Below are positions 46,459 through 53,706 of a stretch of 64,000 nucleotides of DNA, piece after piece; position 1 is the stretch's first letter, and the number at the start of each line of letters is the position of its first letter. The DNA comes from Streptomyces sp. Tue 6430 (lineage in GTDB: Bacteria; Actinomycetota; Actinomycetes; Streptomycetales; Streptomycetaceae), in assembly GCA_021568835.1 (NCBI GenBank), contig JAKGSH010000010.1, forward strand, positions 3,410,001 to 3,474,000. Direction: 5' to 3'. The notes below the pieces were generated by a model. It made no database searches, was not told the origin of the DNA, and was given only the letters and a program-made list of their open reading frames with translations. A program made the translations under genes and the position numbers.

Positions 46459-47191
46459 ACCGCCAGGCCCAGTCGGCCGTCCTGTTCCTCCTCGGCGCGA
46501 GCCTGCTGCACGCGGGCACCACCGACCTCTACCTGCGCTACGTGAAGGCGGGCCTGCGCCCCCTGCTCCTGGCGGCCGGCGCGGTCCTGATCGCGACGGC
46601 GCTCGCGACGGCCTGGTACGAGTGGCGCGCGACGCACCGGAAGGAAGACCCCACCACCCCCCGGAGCCAGGACCGCCACTCCCACCCGGAACCCGGCGTC
46701 TCCTGGCTGCTCGTCCTCCCCCTCCTCGCCCTGATCCTGGTGGCCCCGCCGGCCCTCGGCTCGTACAGCGCCACCCGCGCCGGTACGGCGCTCCAGGAAC
46801 CGCCGGCCTACCCGGCGCTCCCCGCCGCGGATCCCCTCCGCCTCGGCGTGGCCGACTACGCGGCCCGCGCCGCCTACGACGACGGACGCACGCTCACCGG
46901 CCGCCGCATCCAGCTCACCGGCTTCCTGGCACTGGACCGCGACGGCACCCCGTACCTGGTCCGCATGACCCTCAACTGCTGCGCGGCGGACGCCCAGCCG
47001 GTCAAAGTGGGCCTGACCGGCCGGATCCCCCGGTACTCCAGCCGGACACCTGGCTGGTGATCACCGGCACCTACACCCCGCACCGCGTCAAGGACCCCGT
47101 CAACGACGGCCCGATCCCCTTCATCGAGGTCACCGAGGCCAGGCCGACGCCCACGCCGAAGGACCCCTACGACGAGACGTGGAACACCTGA
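46455..47191 (+). pseudogene. TIGR03943 family membrane protein with a -1 frameshift
   Basis: GTG 46455 starts VNRQAQSAVLFLLGASLLHAG, with two N-terminal helices, a His-rich loop (RSQDRHSHPEPG) and an outer domain with LTGFLALDRDGTPYLVRMTLNCCAADAQPVKV, the family's hallmark. After GRIP the frame is lost; one frame back it continues QPDTWLVITGTYTPHRVKDP to DPYDETWNT at 47191. One C in the run 47027-47031 restores GRIPPVLQPDTW and ~245 residues. TIGR03943 proteins regularly accompany UPF0718 permeases, as here. Probably intact in the organism. Confidence 0.82.
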
Positions 47192-47235
47192 GACGTCAGT
47201 GGCGTGCGGTGCCTGCCGCGCGGCGTGCGGTGGTG

Positions 47236-47529
47236 TCAGGACTGGTACGGCTGCTGTTGCTGCGGCTGTCCGTACGCCTGCCCGCCCTGACCGCCGGCGG
47301 CCTGCGCCTGCAGGTGCTCGGCCTGCTCCTTGACCAGCTTCTGCTCGGCCCCGCAGAACGTGCACTGCGTGGCGTACTTCGTCGAGATCGGGAACAGCGG
47401 CACGAAGAACAGCGTGAACTTCGTGACGCGCTTCCTCAGCGTGTGCGCGGACGGATTGCCACAGCGCCCGCACACCAGCGTCAGTATCGCGAGCTGGTAC
47501 AGATACCCCTTGGTCCCAAAGATGATCAT
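47236..47529 (-). CDS. Zinc-ribbon domain protein
   Basis: A 97-residue protein. The hydrophobic start MIIFGTKGYLYQLAILTLV leads to CGRCGN, then a second pair CTFCG about 38 residues later, forming a split CxxC/CxxC ribbon around a hydrophobic FTLFFVPLFPI. The tail is Gln-rich (YGQPQQQQPYQS). ATG 47529 has AAAGGA upstream. Function unknown; widespread in streptomycetes. Confidence 0.82.
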   Translation of the reverse strand: MIIFGTKGYLYQLAILTLVCGRCGNPSAHTLRKRVTKFTLFFVPLFPISTKYATQCTFCGAEQKLVKEQAEHLQAQAAGGQGGQAYGQPQQQQPYQS

Positions 47530-47992
47530 GTCGCCGGTCCTTTCCCGGTTCGTCGCCTCCCTCCCACCATGCGAGGAAGCAGCGCCTGACACCACACACG
47601 ATGCCACCCACCCACCACCCATGATCCCCCCACGCCCCACCCCGATGCCCGTCCCCACGAGCCACCGGCGACCGCTGCCACGTCCCCCACCACCCTGACC
47701 ACGGCCGGATGATGGCCGGAATCCCGGGTCTCACGACCTGCTCCGTGTCCTGCCGTGGTCGCCGTGGAGAGGGAGGGGCGGAGCGGTGACCGGGGCGGAC
47801 GAACGGGGAAACGCGCGGGCGGCGGGCGGCGGGCGGCGGTCCCGCGCCGGCAGGCGCACGACCGTAGTCCTCGGCCAGTCCTTCCGGACTGCGCACATCC
47901 GATCACGCCAACCGATTCACGAGCCCGGAACAGCGCATCCGGGTGCCTGGCGGTGGATCCCCGGCGTCCTGCTGAGACCGGAGCGGGTCGGG
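47530..47992. other. Gene-free interval upstream of the zinc-ribbon gene
   Basis: 463 bp with CCACC-rich tracts near 47600-47700. No frame shows both a start site and protein-like composition. Nothing else recognised. Confidence 0.5.
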
Positions 47993-48418
47993 TCACACCT
48001 TCTTGACGACGATCGTGTCCGGGACCAGCTTCTCCAGGTCGTCGACGTCCGAGGTGAAGACGGTGACCCGTCCCTTCTGCTGTCGCGCGATGACGGCGAG
48101 CCCGGCGTCGATCGCGTACTTGTGGCCGTGCAACTTGGCGTCGGCCAGGAGGCGACGCGCCTGGCGGGCCTCGTCCTTCCCGATGTCGACGACCTGGAGC
48201 CGGGACAGTACCCAGTCCCAGCGCTGCTCGGTGGTTCTGCCGTCGTACGCCTCGACCAGTGCCATCGGGGACGTCACCACCTCGGCTTCCCCGCGTACCG
48301 CGAGATCGAGCCAGGCGATCATCTTCCGGTCGCCGCGCACCGCGAGGGACAGGGCTTCACAGTCCAGGACGAAGATGCGGAGGGGCCGCTGTCCGTGCTC
48401 GCCGGCTCGCTTCTTCAC
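47993..48418 (-). CDS. PIN-domain toxin (VapC-like)
   Basis: A 141-residue PIN nuclease candidate. The acidic set is IFVLDCEAL, SPMALVEAY (Glu), HKYAIDAGLAVIA and VFTSDVDDLEKL. PIN toxins cleave tRNA or rRNA when freed from the antitoxin. GTG 48418 overlaps the antitoxin stop by 4 nt, the usual antitoxin-first arrangement. Confidence 0.82.
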   Translation of the reverse strand: MKKRAGEHGQRPLRIFVLDCEALSLAVRGDRKMIAWLDLAVRGEAEVVTSPMALVEAYDGRTTEQRWDWVLSRLQVVDIGKDEARQARRLLADAKLHGHKYAIDAGLAVIARQQKGRVTVFTSDVDDLEKLVPDTIVVKKV

Positions 48419-48693
48419 GCAGCCTCTCCGGCGTTGTGCTTTCCGGTGGTTCGACGCCGCTCGTGTTCGGCGTCGAGTTCCTCCAACTCGTCGAGCGCTG
48501 CCGCATGCTCGTCCTCGGTGACGGGGCCGTGTTCTTCCTGCAGCCAGTCGACCAGTTCCGCGAGCCGGTCCCGGTCGCGTTTGAAGCGCAGCGCTTCGGC
48601 GACGTACGCCGACAGGCCCCGCTCTGCCGTTTCCGCGCGGATCTCGTCCAGGAGATCCTCGGGAATCGTCACCGTCACCTTCTTCGTCGCCAT
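48415..48693 (-). CDS. Ribbon-helix-helix-type antitoxin
   Basis: A 92-residue protein. KKVTVTIPEDLLDEIRAETAERGLSAYVAEAL is a ribbon-helix-helix DNA-binding module. The acidic C-terminus (LEELDAEHERRR) probably wraps the PIN toxin. ATG 48693 is next to a less GC-rich region with ACCA-TACTTC-TGGT (48701-48714), a possible autoregulatory site. First gene of the toxin-antitoxin operon. Confidence 0.82.
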   Translation of the reverse strand: MATKKVTVTIPEDLLDEIRAETAERGLSAYVAEALRFKRDRDRLAELVDWLQEEHGPVTEDEHAAALDELEELDAEHERRRTTGKHNAGEAA

Positions 48694-48757
48694 ACAAGTC
48701 ACCATACTTCTGGTATCGCACTCCTTGCCATGGGGTCGCCCGATCGTCGCTCGGTGA

Positions 48758-49651
48758 TCAGACGGTCGTGGCAGGGCGTGGGCTGCCGTGGAAGACCTGG
48801 CTGGTGTGCCAGGAGCGGTGGACCGCCGCGACGGGGCGGGCGCCCGGCTGGGGGCCGATGAGCGGGTGGCCGGCGAGCGCTATGACGTGCTCGCGGGCGG
48901 CGGGGCTGTGGCCGACGAAGCTCTGCGAGACCAGGATGCGGTGGCTGTCGCCGATGCCGAGGACGCCCTTGTCAAAGAGCTTGTGGTGCAGCGAGCACAG
49001 GCACAGGCCGTTGTCGACGTCGTCAGGGCCGTCGAACGCCCACCAGCGCACGTGCGCGGCCTCCAGCCCGACCGGCACCGCGCCGATCCTGCCGTCGTAG
49101 CCGCAGAAGGCGCACTGGTACTCGTATGCCGTCAGGACCTGCTCCCGCATCCGGGGATCCCGCCGCCTGCGCACGGCCGAGAACTGTTCGCTCCCCGTCG
49201 GCTCCAGTTCCAGGCCGACGGCTTCGCACAGGTCGCCATGGAGAGAGGGCGGGAAGTTCAGGTCGAGCAGGACCCGTGCCATCCGGCCGAGCAACGACGG
49301 CTCGCGCCGCAGCGCCGCCCGTAGTTCCGGCGTCAGCCGCCCTGCGGCTCCGACCTCCCGCAGCTCCCGCACGCCACTGCCGGGGCTGCCCGGTCCGCGA
49401 TCGGTGCGCACCTCCCACACGCCGTCGCTCACCAGATGGTGAAACGGGTAGGCGGGCGTCGTCCTGTTGGGCGGACCGTACTCGGTCAGCAGCCGTCTGA
49501 GGTCGTCCTCCACCGCGCTGTACCGCAGTTCGTCGTCGGCGTCCTGCTGGAAACGCCCGAGCGCGTACAGGAACAGCAGCGGCTTGTGCGGAGCGCGGGT
49601 CCCGCTTCTGCTCCACTGCCTCAGCTTCGCGGTGCGCTCCAGCCAGTCCAT
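48758..49651 (-). CDS. HNH restriction endonuclease with a phosphorothioate-sensing (SBD) domain
   Basis: A 297-residue protein. The N-terminal ~150 residues resemble the sulfur-binding domain of ScoMcrA/SprMcrA-type enzymes: RAPHKPLLFLYALGRFQ, then YPFHHLVSDGVWEV. The C-terminal HNH module is YQCAFCGYDGRIGAVPVGLEAAHVRWW followed by NGLCLCSLHHKLFDKGVLGI, with CxxC zinc ligands and HNH residues. In the family this cuts phosphorothioated foreign DNA (type IV restriction). ATG 49651. It lies beside the toxin-antitoxin pair and just outside the AICE. Domain assignment is from pattern memory, not a search. Confidence 0.78.
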   Translation of the reverse strand: MDWLERTAKLRQWSRSGTRAPHKPLLFLYALGRFQQDADDELRYSAVEDDLRRLLTEYGPPNRTTPAYPFHHLVSDGVWEVRTDRGPGSPGSGVRELREVGAAGRLTPELRAALRREPSLLGRMARVLLDLNFPPSLHGDLCEAVGLELEPTGSEQFSAVRRRRDPRMREQVLTAYEYQCAFCGYDGRIGAVPVGLEAAHVRWWAFDGPDDVDNGLCLCSLHHKLFDKGVLGIGDSHRILVSQSFVGHSPAAREHVIALAGHPLIGPQPGARPVAAVHRSWHTSQVFHGSPRPATTV

Positions 49652-49749
49652 GACCGGCGATCGTAGTGGCGTCAGGGTGCGGTGGTTTCGAAGGGGCTTG
49701 GGGAAGCAGGTCGCTCACAAACGGCTCCCAAAACGCCCCCACAACGACT

Positions 49750-49784
49750 CAGGGGCTCGACCCGCTAAGCGGATCGAGCCCCTG
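49750..49784 (-). terminator. Original chromosomal terminator of tRNA-Pro, displaced by the element
   Basis: CAGGGGCTCGA (49750-49760) pairs with 49774-49784, with an inner CCGC-TAA-GCGG stem. It lies 14 bp beyond the left attachment copy. Before integration it would have sat directly behind the tRNA-Pro gene. Confidence 0.75.
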
Positions 49785-49797
49785 ACCTGGTACTTCA

Positions 49798-49842
49798 CTG
49801 TCGGGGTGGCGGGATTTGAACCCACGACCTCTTCGTCCCGAA
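49798..49842. other. Left attachment site (tRNA-Pro 3' copy)
   Basis: The 45 bp from CTGTCGGGGTGGCGGGATTT to CGTCCCGAA are identical to 62423-62467. They include the T-arm, acceptor 3' strand and part of the anticodon arm of tRNA-Pro, but not the 5' half, so this copy is not a working tRNA gene. Confidence 0.93.
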
Positions 49843-50183
49843 GCAACTCAGACGCTGGTCATGCCTTGGGCTGGTGCGGCGCTCACCTGCGCTGTTGGTC
49901 CGTAGACGTCCGTGCCCGTCCGCCGTTGTTCGTCGGCGTTGTCACGCAGTTAGACACTCATAGGGGCGTTGGCCGGGACGCTGCAGCACCTGTGCGCGCG
50001 GTCCGCGGAGTCTCAATGGGCGAGTCAAGCGTCGCAAGGTGCGAGAAGTGCCGGACCGGTCCCCTGACCTGGGGTCTTGATAGCGGCCAACGCTGCGACC
50101 TGCAGTTTAGCTGTCGACGATCGTCGGCATTGGTCACGCTTGCGCTCCGCCGGACGGCCTGTAGACGGTCCGGGGGAGCGCTC
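49843..50183. other. Left inner end of the element, no gene seen
   Basis: 341 bp with mixed composition. Arm-type integrase sites may lie here, but no repeated core could be picked out by eye. Confidence 0.4.
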
Positions 50184-50459
50184 CTACCGGAGATTGAACC
50201 AGGGGCTGGCACTCATGCCCTCAGGGTGACCGAAGTCGGGGTAGAGCTTGCCGTTGCGGATCGTGAACCAAGGGCTGGCGCCCATGCCTCGGGGATGACC
50301 AAAGTCTGGGTAGAGCTTGTCGCCCTTGATAGCGAACCAGGGGCTGGCACTCATGCCCTCGGGGTGGCCGAAGTCGGGGTAGAGCTTGCCGTTGCGGATC
50401 GTGAACCAAGGGCTGGCGCCCATGCCTCGGGGATGACCAAAGTCCGGATATGCCTTCAT
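50184..50459 (-). CDS. Four-repeat small protein (YPDFGHP repeat)
   Basis: A 91-residue protein made of almost nothing but four 23-residue units of the form YPDFGHPxGMxASPWFxIxxxK. Units 1 and 3 (PRGMG...TIRNGKL) are identical, as are most of 2 and 4 (PEGMS). The DNA is therefore a 138-bp duplication of a 69-bp duplication. Conserved Trp, Phe, Tyr, His and Gly at fixed spacing suggest a closed four-fold beta structure, reminiscent of four-fold beta-flower proteins; that is inference. No signal peptide. The start ATG 50459 lacks a strong Shine-Dalgarno. First cargo gene inside the left element end. Confidence 0.65.
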   Translation of the reverse strand: MKAYPDFGHPRGMGASPWFTIRNGKLYPDFGHPEGMSASPWFAIKGDKLYPDFGHPRGMGASPWFTIRNGKLYPDFGHPEGMSASPWFNLR

Positions 50460-50528
50460 CGTGATGCCTTGCGCTTGGAAGTCGTGTGGACGCCTGAGGG
50501 GCAGGTCCCGGAGGACCTGCCCCTCAGA

Positions 50529-50702
50529 TCACTTGCCCTTCGGCTTGTGCTTGGTCGGGTCAACGAGCTTGTAACCCTGGCCAGCCTTGGGCGTCGGCGG
50601 AAGGGGCTTACCCTTCACGGCCGTGACCTCGGTCTTGGAGCCGGGGACCTTGTACTGTCCCGACTTCGGCGCCGGCGTACCCGGCGTGAGCTTCTTGGCC
50701 AT
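50529..50702 (-). CDS. YjzC-like small protein
   Basis: A 57-residue Lys/Pro-rich protein: AKKLTPGTPAPKSGQYKVPG, then VTAVKGKPLPPTPKAGQGYKLVDPTKHK. This wording (PGTxAPxSGQY, GxPLPPTPxxGxxYxLxD) matches the YjzC family known mainly from Firmicutes and phages. Function unknown. ATG 50702 has AAAGGTGGG upstream. It sits 69 bp upstream of the repeat protein on the same strand; the two may share a transcript. Confidence 0.7.
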   Translation of the reverse strand: MAKKLTPGTPAPKSGQYKVPGSKTEVTAVKGKPLPPTPKAGQGYKLVDPTKHKPKGK

Positions 50703-50778
50703 CCTTATCACCCACCTTTCGAGCTGGATACCGCTCGAGGACGACCCCGCCCTTCTGGGTGAAGGGCTGAGCCGTGTA

Positions 50779-50859
50779 GGGTCGTTGGGCGCCTAGGAAC
50801 GCACACGACCCCAGTTCGAGCAGGTACCGACCCCGCGTCAGTCCTTCTGAACTGGGGTC
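50779..50859 (+). promoter_or_regulatory. Mutually exclusive hairpins
   Basis: ACGACCC at 50805-50811 can pair back with GGGTCGT at 50779-50785. Alternatively GACCCCAGTTC at 50807-50817 pairs forward with 50849-50859, followed by TTTCGC. The forward form looks like a terminator. Could be an attenuator or two overlapping terminators; the transcript is unknown. Confidence 0.45.
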
Positions 50860-51007
50860 TTTCGCGCTGTCGAGAAGGATAGCGCCTCCTGTGGCTCAAA
50901 TGGGGTACAGGGAACACAACTTGTGGGTCCGTCAGGCCATCCAGCCACTACATGTAGGGATGGCTGCGAACCTTTCAGGCTACCGGCAGCCGCTGACAAA
51001 GGTCGGT

Positions 51008-51094
51008 GGAGGACAATGGCAGAGTCAACCACTGACGATCTTGAAAACTGTCGTGGCAGCGATGTCACCGTGAGTTCGAATCTCACCACCTCCG
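51008..51094 (+). tRNA. Degenerate tRNA-Ser(TGA)-like gene
   Basis: 87 nt fold as a class II tRNA. Acceptor GGAGG/CCTCC has two mismatched inner pairs. The D stem TGG/CCA has a 9-nt loop lacking GG. The anticodon loop is CTTGAAA (TGA, serine) on a 5-bp stem with one mismatch. The long variable arm GTGGC/GTCAC and the T arm GTGAG-TTCGAAT-CTCAC are perfect. The discriminator is G, as in serine tRNAs; CCA is not encoded. A terminator follows. It could be a divergent element-borne tRNA, a decaying one, or a tRNA mimic. Confidence 0.6.
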
Positions 51095-51113
51095 CACGAT
51101 GAGCAGTAAGAAC

Positions 51114-51144
51114 GGCCCCTGACCTGGATCTCCGGTCGGGGGCC
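51114..51144 (+). terminator. Terminator after the tRNA-like gene
   Basis: GGCCCCTGACC (51114-51124) pairs with GGTCGGGGGCC (51134-51144), one T-G wobble, 9-nt loop, followed by GCTCTTAT. Confidence 0.72.
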
Positions 51145-51309
51145 GCTCTTATAGCCACTGGCTTTAACTGCCCGGTGTTTCCCGTGGTTCCCCGCTCGAT
51201 CGGACACGGTGGGGGCACGACCACCTTCTGATCCGTGGCTCTATGTGGATCAGTACCGAGCGGTTGCACCGGCCGTGTTACGGCCTCGGAGGGACGTTAA
51301 CGGACGGGG

Positions 51310-51633
51310 TCAGTTGCTGTGGTCGCTGTACTCAGTTGCGGTACGGCTGGGGCGAGAGCGTCGCCTCCGGTTCCCCGCGAGTACTTGCTTAATGCGACTA
51401 GCGACCTCCAAGCGCCCATTCAGGACATCACAGATCGTCATCGTCACCATGTAGATCGTCATCGCCAGGATCAACTTTGCCGTGGCTACGATGACGGCTT
51501 CGCCGCCGCTCAGTGCCGACCAAACGACTAGTGAGCCCATGATGGGTGCGGTAGGCCACTCGCTGCCACTGTTAATGCGCGCAGGAGATGATATCGAAGG
51601 TTCCGTGCGGGTGTTGCGGTCGCTGGGTTGCAT
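51310..51633 (-). CDS. Small membrane protein of the element
   Basis: A 107-residue protein: Ser/Pro-rich N-terminus, then hydrophobic stretch GSLVVWSALSGGEAVIVATAKLILAMTIYMVTMTI (one long or two short helices), then a basic C-terminus (GNRRRRSRPSR). ATG 51633 has a textbook AGGAGG 6 bp upstream, the best reason to call it real. Its codon use is less GC-biased than the chromosome. Divergent from the HTH gene at 51758, sharing a palindromic intergenic region. No family recognised. Confidence 0.65.
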   Translation of the reverse strand: MQPSDRNTRTEPSISSPARINSGSEWPTAPIMGSLVVWSALSGGEAVIVATAKLILAMTIYMVTMTICDVLNGRLEVASRIKQVLAGNRRRRSRPSRTATEYSDHSN

Positions 51634-51716
51634 ACGAGCCTCCTATGGCCACGTCAACGGGCGCCCGGTTCGGGCTTGCTGTTGCGTCACCAGCTTCGGA
51701 GAGAGCTTCTTCCTCG

Positions 51717-51737
51717 TTGTCAGCATTTTGCTGACAA
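51717..51737. promoter_or_regulatory. Perfect 21-bp palindrome between divergent genes
   Basis: TTGTCAGCA-TTT-TGCTGACAA, 20 bp before the HTH gene start and 83 bp before the small membrane protein start. Length and symmetry fit an operator for a dimeric repressor, possibly the HTH protein itself. Confidence 0.7.
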
Positions 51738-51757
51738 GCATCTGGCAACCTGATCGC

Positions 51758-52225
51758 ATGGTCTCTGACATGGATGAACGTTGGCTCGAGCTGGTTACTG
51801 GCCTCTCCAAGGCGGCCCTAGACCTGGCGTCGTCGGCGGTGACGATCTCCCAGCCGGTGGACGGACCGGTCTTTGGATTGCGCTTCATCCAAGACATCGC
51901 CTACCAACAACAAGAACTGGAAAGGCTTCTGATCGCTGTCCTTCATCACAGCGGCGTCCCTTGGGAAGTCCTTGCACATCGTTACGGCGTCACCAGGCAG
52001 TCGCTGCACCGTCGACTGGCGGCACCGGTGAAAAAGACTCTGACAACCGGACGGAATCAACGTCTGGAGCTGCGAAAGGCCGAAGAGGCAACCGAGCACC
52101 TGGCGGACGTGGCTGAGATCGTGTTCGCCAACTTGGGACGCCTTGGTGAGGCCGCCGCCATCTGGCGTCAGCGTCAAGCGGAACCACAGTGGTGGACGAA
52201 TAGCTCTCACTACTCATTCGAGTAG
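51758..52225 (+). CDS. Small HTH DNA-binding protein
   Basis: A 155-residue protein. Helical N-terminus (RWLELVTGLSKAALDLASS), a coiled segment IQDIAYQQQELERLLIAVLHHSG, then a helix-turn-helix WEVLAHRYGVTRQSLHRRLA like sigma region 4 or Fis-type domains, and a charged helical end. ATG 51758 is the first start after the palindrome; upstream in-frame ATGs would place the palindrome inside the gene. Low-GC codon use. Likely regulates the divergent pair. Confidence 0.68.
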   Translation: MVSDMDERWLELVTGLSKAALDLASSAVTISQPVDGPVFGLRFIQDIAYQQQELERLLIAVLHHSGVPWEVLAHRYGVTRQSLHRRLAAPVKKTLTTGRNQRLELRKAEEATEHLADVAEIVFANLGRLGEAAAIWRQRQAEPQWWTNSSHYSFE

Positions 52226-52762
52226 GGACGGCGCACGGGCCCACTCACCTCACCCACCACTCTCCCCAGCTCCCATCCCGTCTGCCGTCGACCCACACAC
52301 CGTGGAGCGGGCGTGGTTCAGGGCGTCAAGGTGGAGCGCGCCACTGTACGAACGACCTTGACGCCCTGGGCCGCGTCCGCTCGGCTCTGCCTGGGTCGAC
52401 GGCAGACGGGATGGGAGCTCCCCGCGCACGCCACACTCGGCCGGCACTCGCAGACGGCGCCCCCGCCATCTCGGAGCCTGAGCTCCCCCGCCGGAGGCAT
52501 GTCTTTGACCCGTTGGCGCGTTCTGTGGTGATCGACTCATGGCCTCCGGCCCTGTCCACACCTAGGCGCGCGTCGGCGCAGCGCGGGCGGAGCGGGCCGA
52601 AGGCAGGAGCGTCGCCTGCGGCGGAGCCGGGAGCGCGCCCGGCGGAGCGGAGCGCAGCCGGGGCTTGAACCAGTAGAGAAAGTTTGAATCATGGCTGCTC
52701 TGCTGGTGCTGATCTGGCTTCCGTCGGCCGGTGCTGCGTCTCTCGTGGTGTAGAACCCTGGC
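52226..52762. other. Gene-free interval dominated by a long hairpin
   Basis: 537 bp. Besides the 152-nt hairpin there is a weaker inverted pair GCCGGAGGCATG / CATGGCCTCCGGC near 52490-52560, and a GGAGCGxxGC-rich stretch at 52590-52660. No gene seen. Candidate place for a replication or transfer origin. Confidence 0.5.
52268..52419. repeat. 152-nt near-perfect palindrome
   Basis: Outer arms of 28 bp are perfect (52268-52295 with 52392-52419, core CCCATCCCGTCTGCCGTCGA). Equal 23-nt middle segments pair with several mismatches and T-G wobbles, and inner 14-bp arms CAGGGCGTCAAGGT / ACCTTGACGCCCTG (52319-52332, 52355-52368) are perfect around a 22-nt loop. Non-coding. May be a single-strand origin, a MITE or a structured RNA. 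Confidence 0.85.
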
Positions 52763-53611
52763 ATGGGGAGTGAGCGGCGAGAGCTGATGAAGGCGCTGGG
52801 GGCACGTCTTCGTGGGCTGCGTGCAGAGGCCGGCCTGACGGGTGCCGCCTTGGCGGAGCGGGCCGGTGTGGGACAACCGACCGTGTCCAAGGTGGAGAAC
52901 GGACGGATGGTCCCGAGTGCGGACGTCCTGGATCGTCTGTCGAACGCTCTCGGCTTGGACGGGGCGACCGCTCGTGAGGTGCGTGACCTCCTGGTCGCGG
53001 TGATGGCCTCACCGGAGATCGCCAAGACTTCCGGTGAGGCTCCTGACAGAGCGACCCTCGATGAAGCGGTGCGATCCGCTCGGCTGGTCCGGTCGTTCCA
53101 ATGCGTCATCCTGCCGGCCATGCTCCAGAGTGCTGAGTACGCCCGGCACGTCTTCGACAGCGCACCCCACACGACTCCCGAGGTGGTCGGTCGAGCCGTG
53201 GCCGCCCGTATCGAGCGGCAGAGCCTCTTGTACGAGCCTGGGCGCGAGTCGGTGTTCGTGCTGACGGAAGGTGTGTTGCGGACGTGGCCGGGGAATCATG
53301 CGCTGATGCTCGCCCAGCTGGACCGGCTGCTGGCCGTGGAGAGCCTGAGTACCGTCCGCCTCGGCGTCATTCCATGGCATAAGCCTGTGCCGGTGATGCC
53401 TCGGCACGGCTTCACCCTGTGCGACTCGCGCGCCGTGGTCGTCGAGACCTTCCGCAGCGAACAGGTCCTGGACGACTCCGCCGAAGTGGCCGCGTACGAG
53501 GAGACGTTCAGCCGCTTCGAGGAGGCGGCGGTCTTCGGGCCTGAGGTGCGGGAACTGCTGCTCCGGGTGATGGCGGAGTTCCGGGACCTGGAGACCTCCA
53601 CCACCCGTTAG
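52763..53611 (+). CDS. XRE regulator with DUF5753 domain
   Basis: A 282-residue protein. The helix-turn-helix is LGARLRGLRAEAGLTGAALAERAGVGQPTVSKVENGRMVP. The DUF5753 domain follows with FQCVILPAMLQSAEYAR, ARIERQSLLY and LGVIPWHKPVPVMPRHGFTLCD. Such proteins are abundant in Streptomyces and usually pair with small DUF397 proteins or RsbW-like ATPases. Here an ATPase gene follows at 53707, separated by the GTCTAG palindrome. ATG 52763. No palindrome of that type precedes this gene itself. Confidence 0.88.
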   Translation: MGSERRELMKALGARLRGLRAEAGLTGAALAERAGVGQPTVSKVENGRMVPSADVLDRLSNALGLDGATAREVRDLLVAVMASPEIAKTSGEAPDRATLDEAVRSARLVRSFQCVILPAMLQSAEYARHVFDSAPHTTPEVVGRAVAARIERQSLLYEPGRESVFVLTEGVLRTWPGNHALMLAQLDRLLAVESLSTVRLGVIPWHKPVPVMPRHGFTLCDSRAVVVETFRSEQVLDDSAEVAAYEETFSRFEEAAVFGPEVRELLLRVMAEFRDLETSTTR

Positions 53612-53674
53612 AGGAATAATTCCTCAACATGCCTAGCTCTGCGCTGTCACGTGGGAATACTCTGCCGCTGTGCT

Positions 53675-53690
53675 GTCTAGCCCCCTAGAC
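53675..53690. promoter_or_regulatory. GTCTAG-N4-CTAGAC operator, copy 1
   Basis: GTCTAGCCCCCTAGAC, 17 bp before the HATPase gene start. Same palindrome as at 54241, 55984-56079 and 59571. Confidence 0.75.
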
Positions 53691-53706
53691 GAACTGGAGC
53701 TTTCCC

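Noticed and set aside
47526..47996. Open frame on the minus strand between the zinc-ribbon and PIN genes
   Set aside because: No ribosome site, Arg/Gly/Pro-biased composition and no recognisable motif.
49798..49870. A second tRNA-Pro gene at the left element border
   Set aside because: Only the 3' part matches; the 5' acceptor strand and D arm are missing, so it is an attachment-site duplicate.
50891..51073. 60-codon frame overlapping the tRNA-like gene
   Set aside because: It lacks a ribosome site and overlaps the structured tRNA-like sequence; the RNA explanation accounts for the conserved arms.
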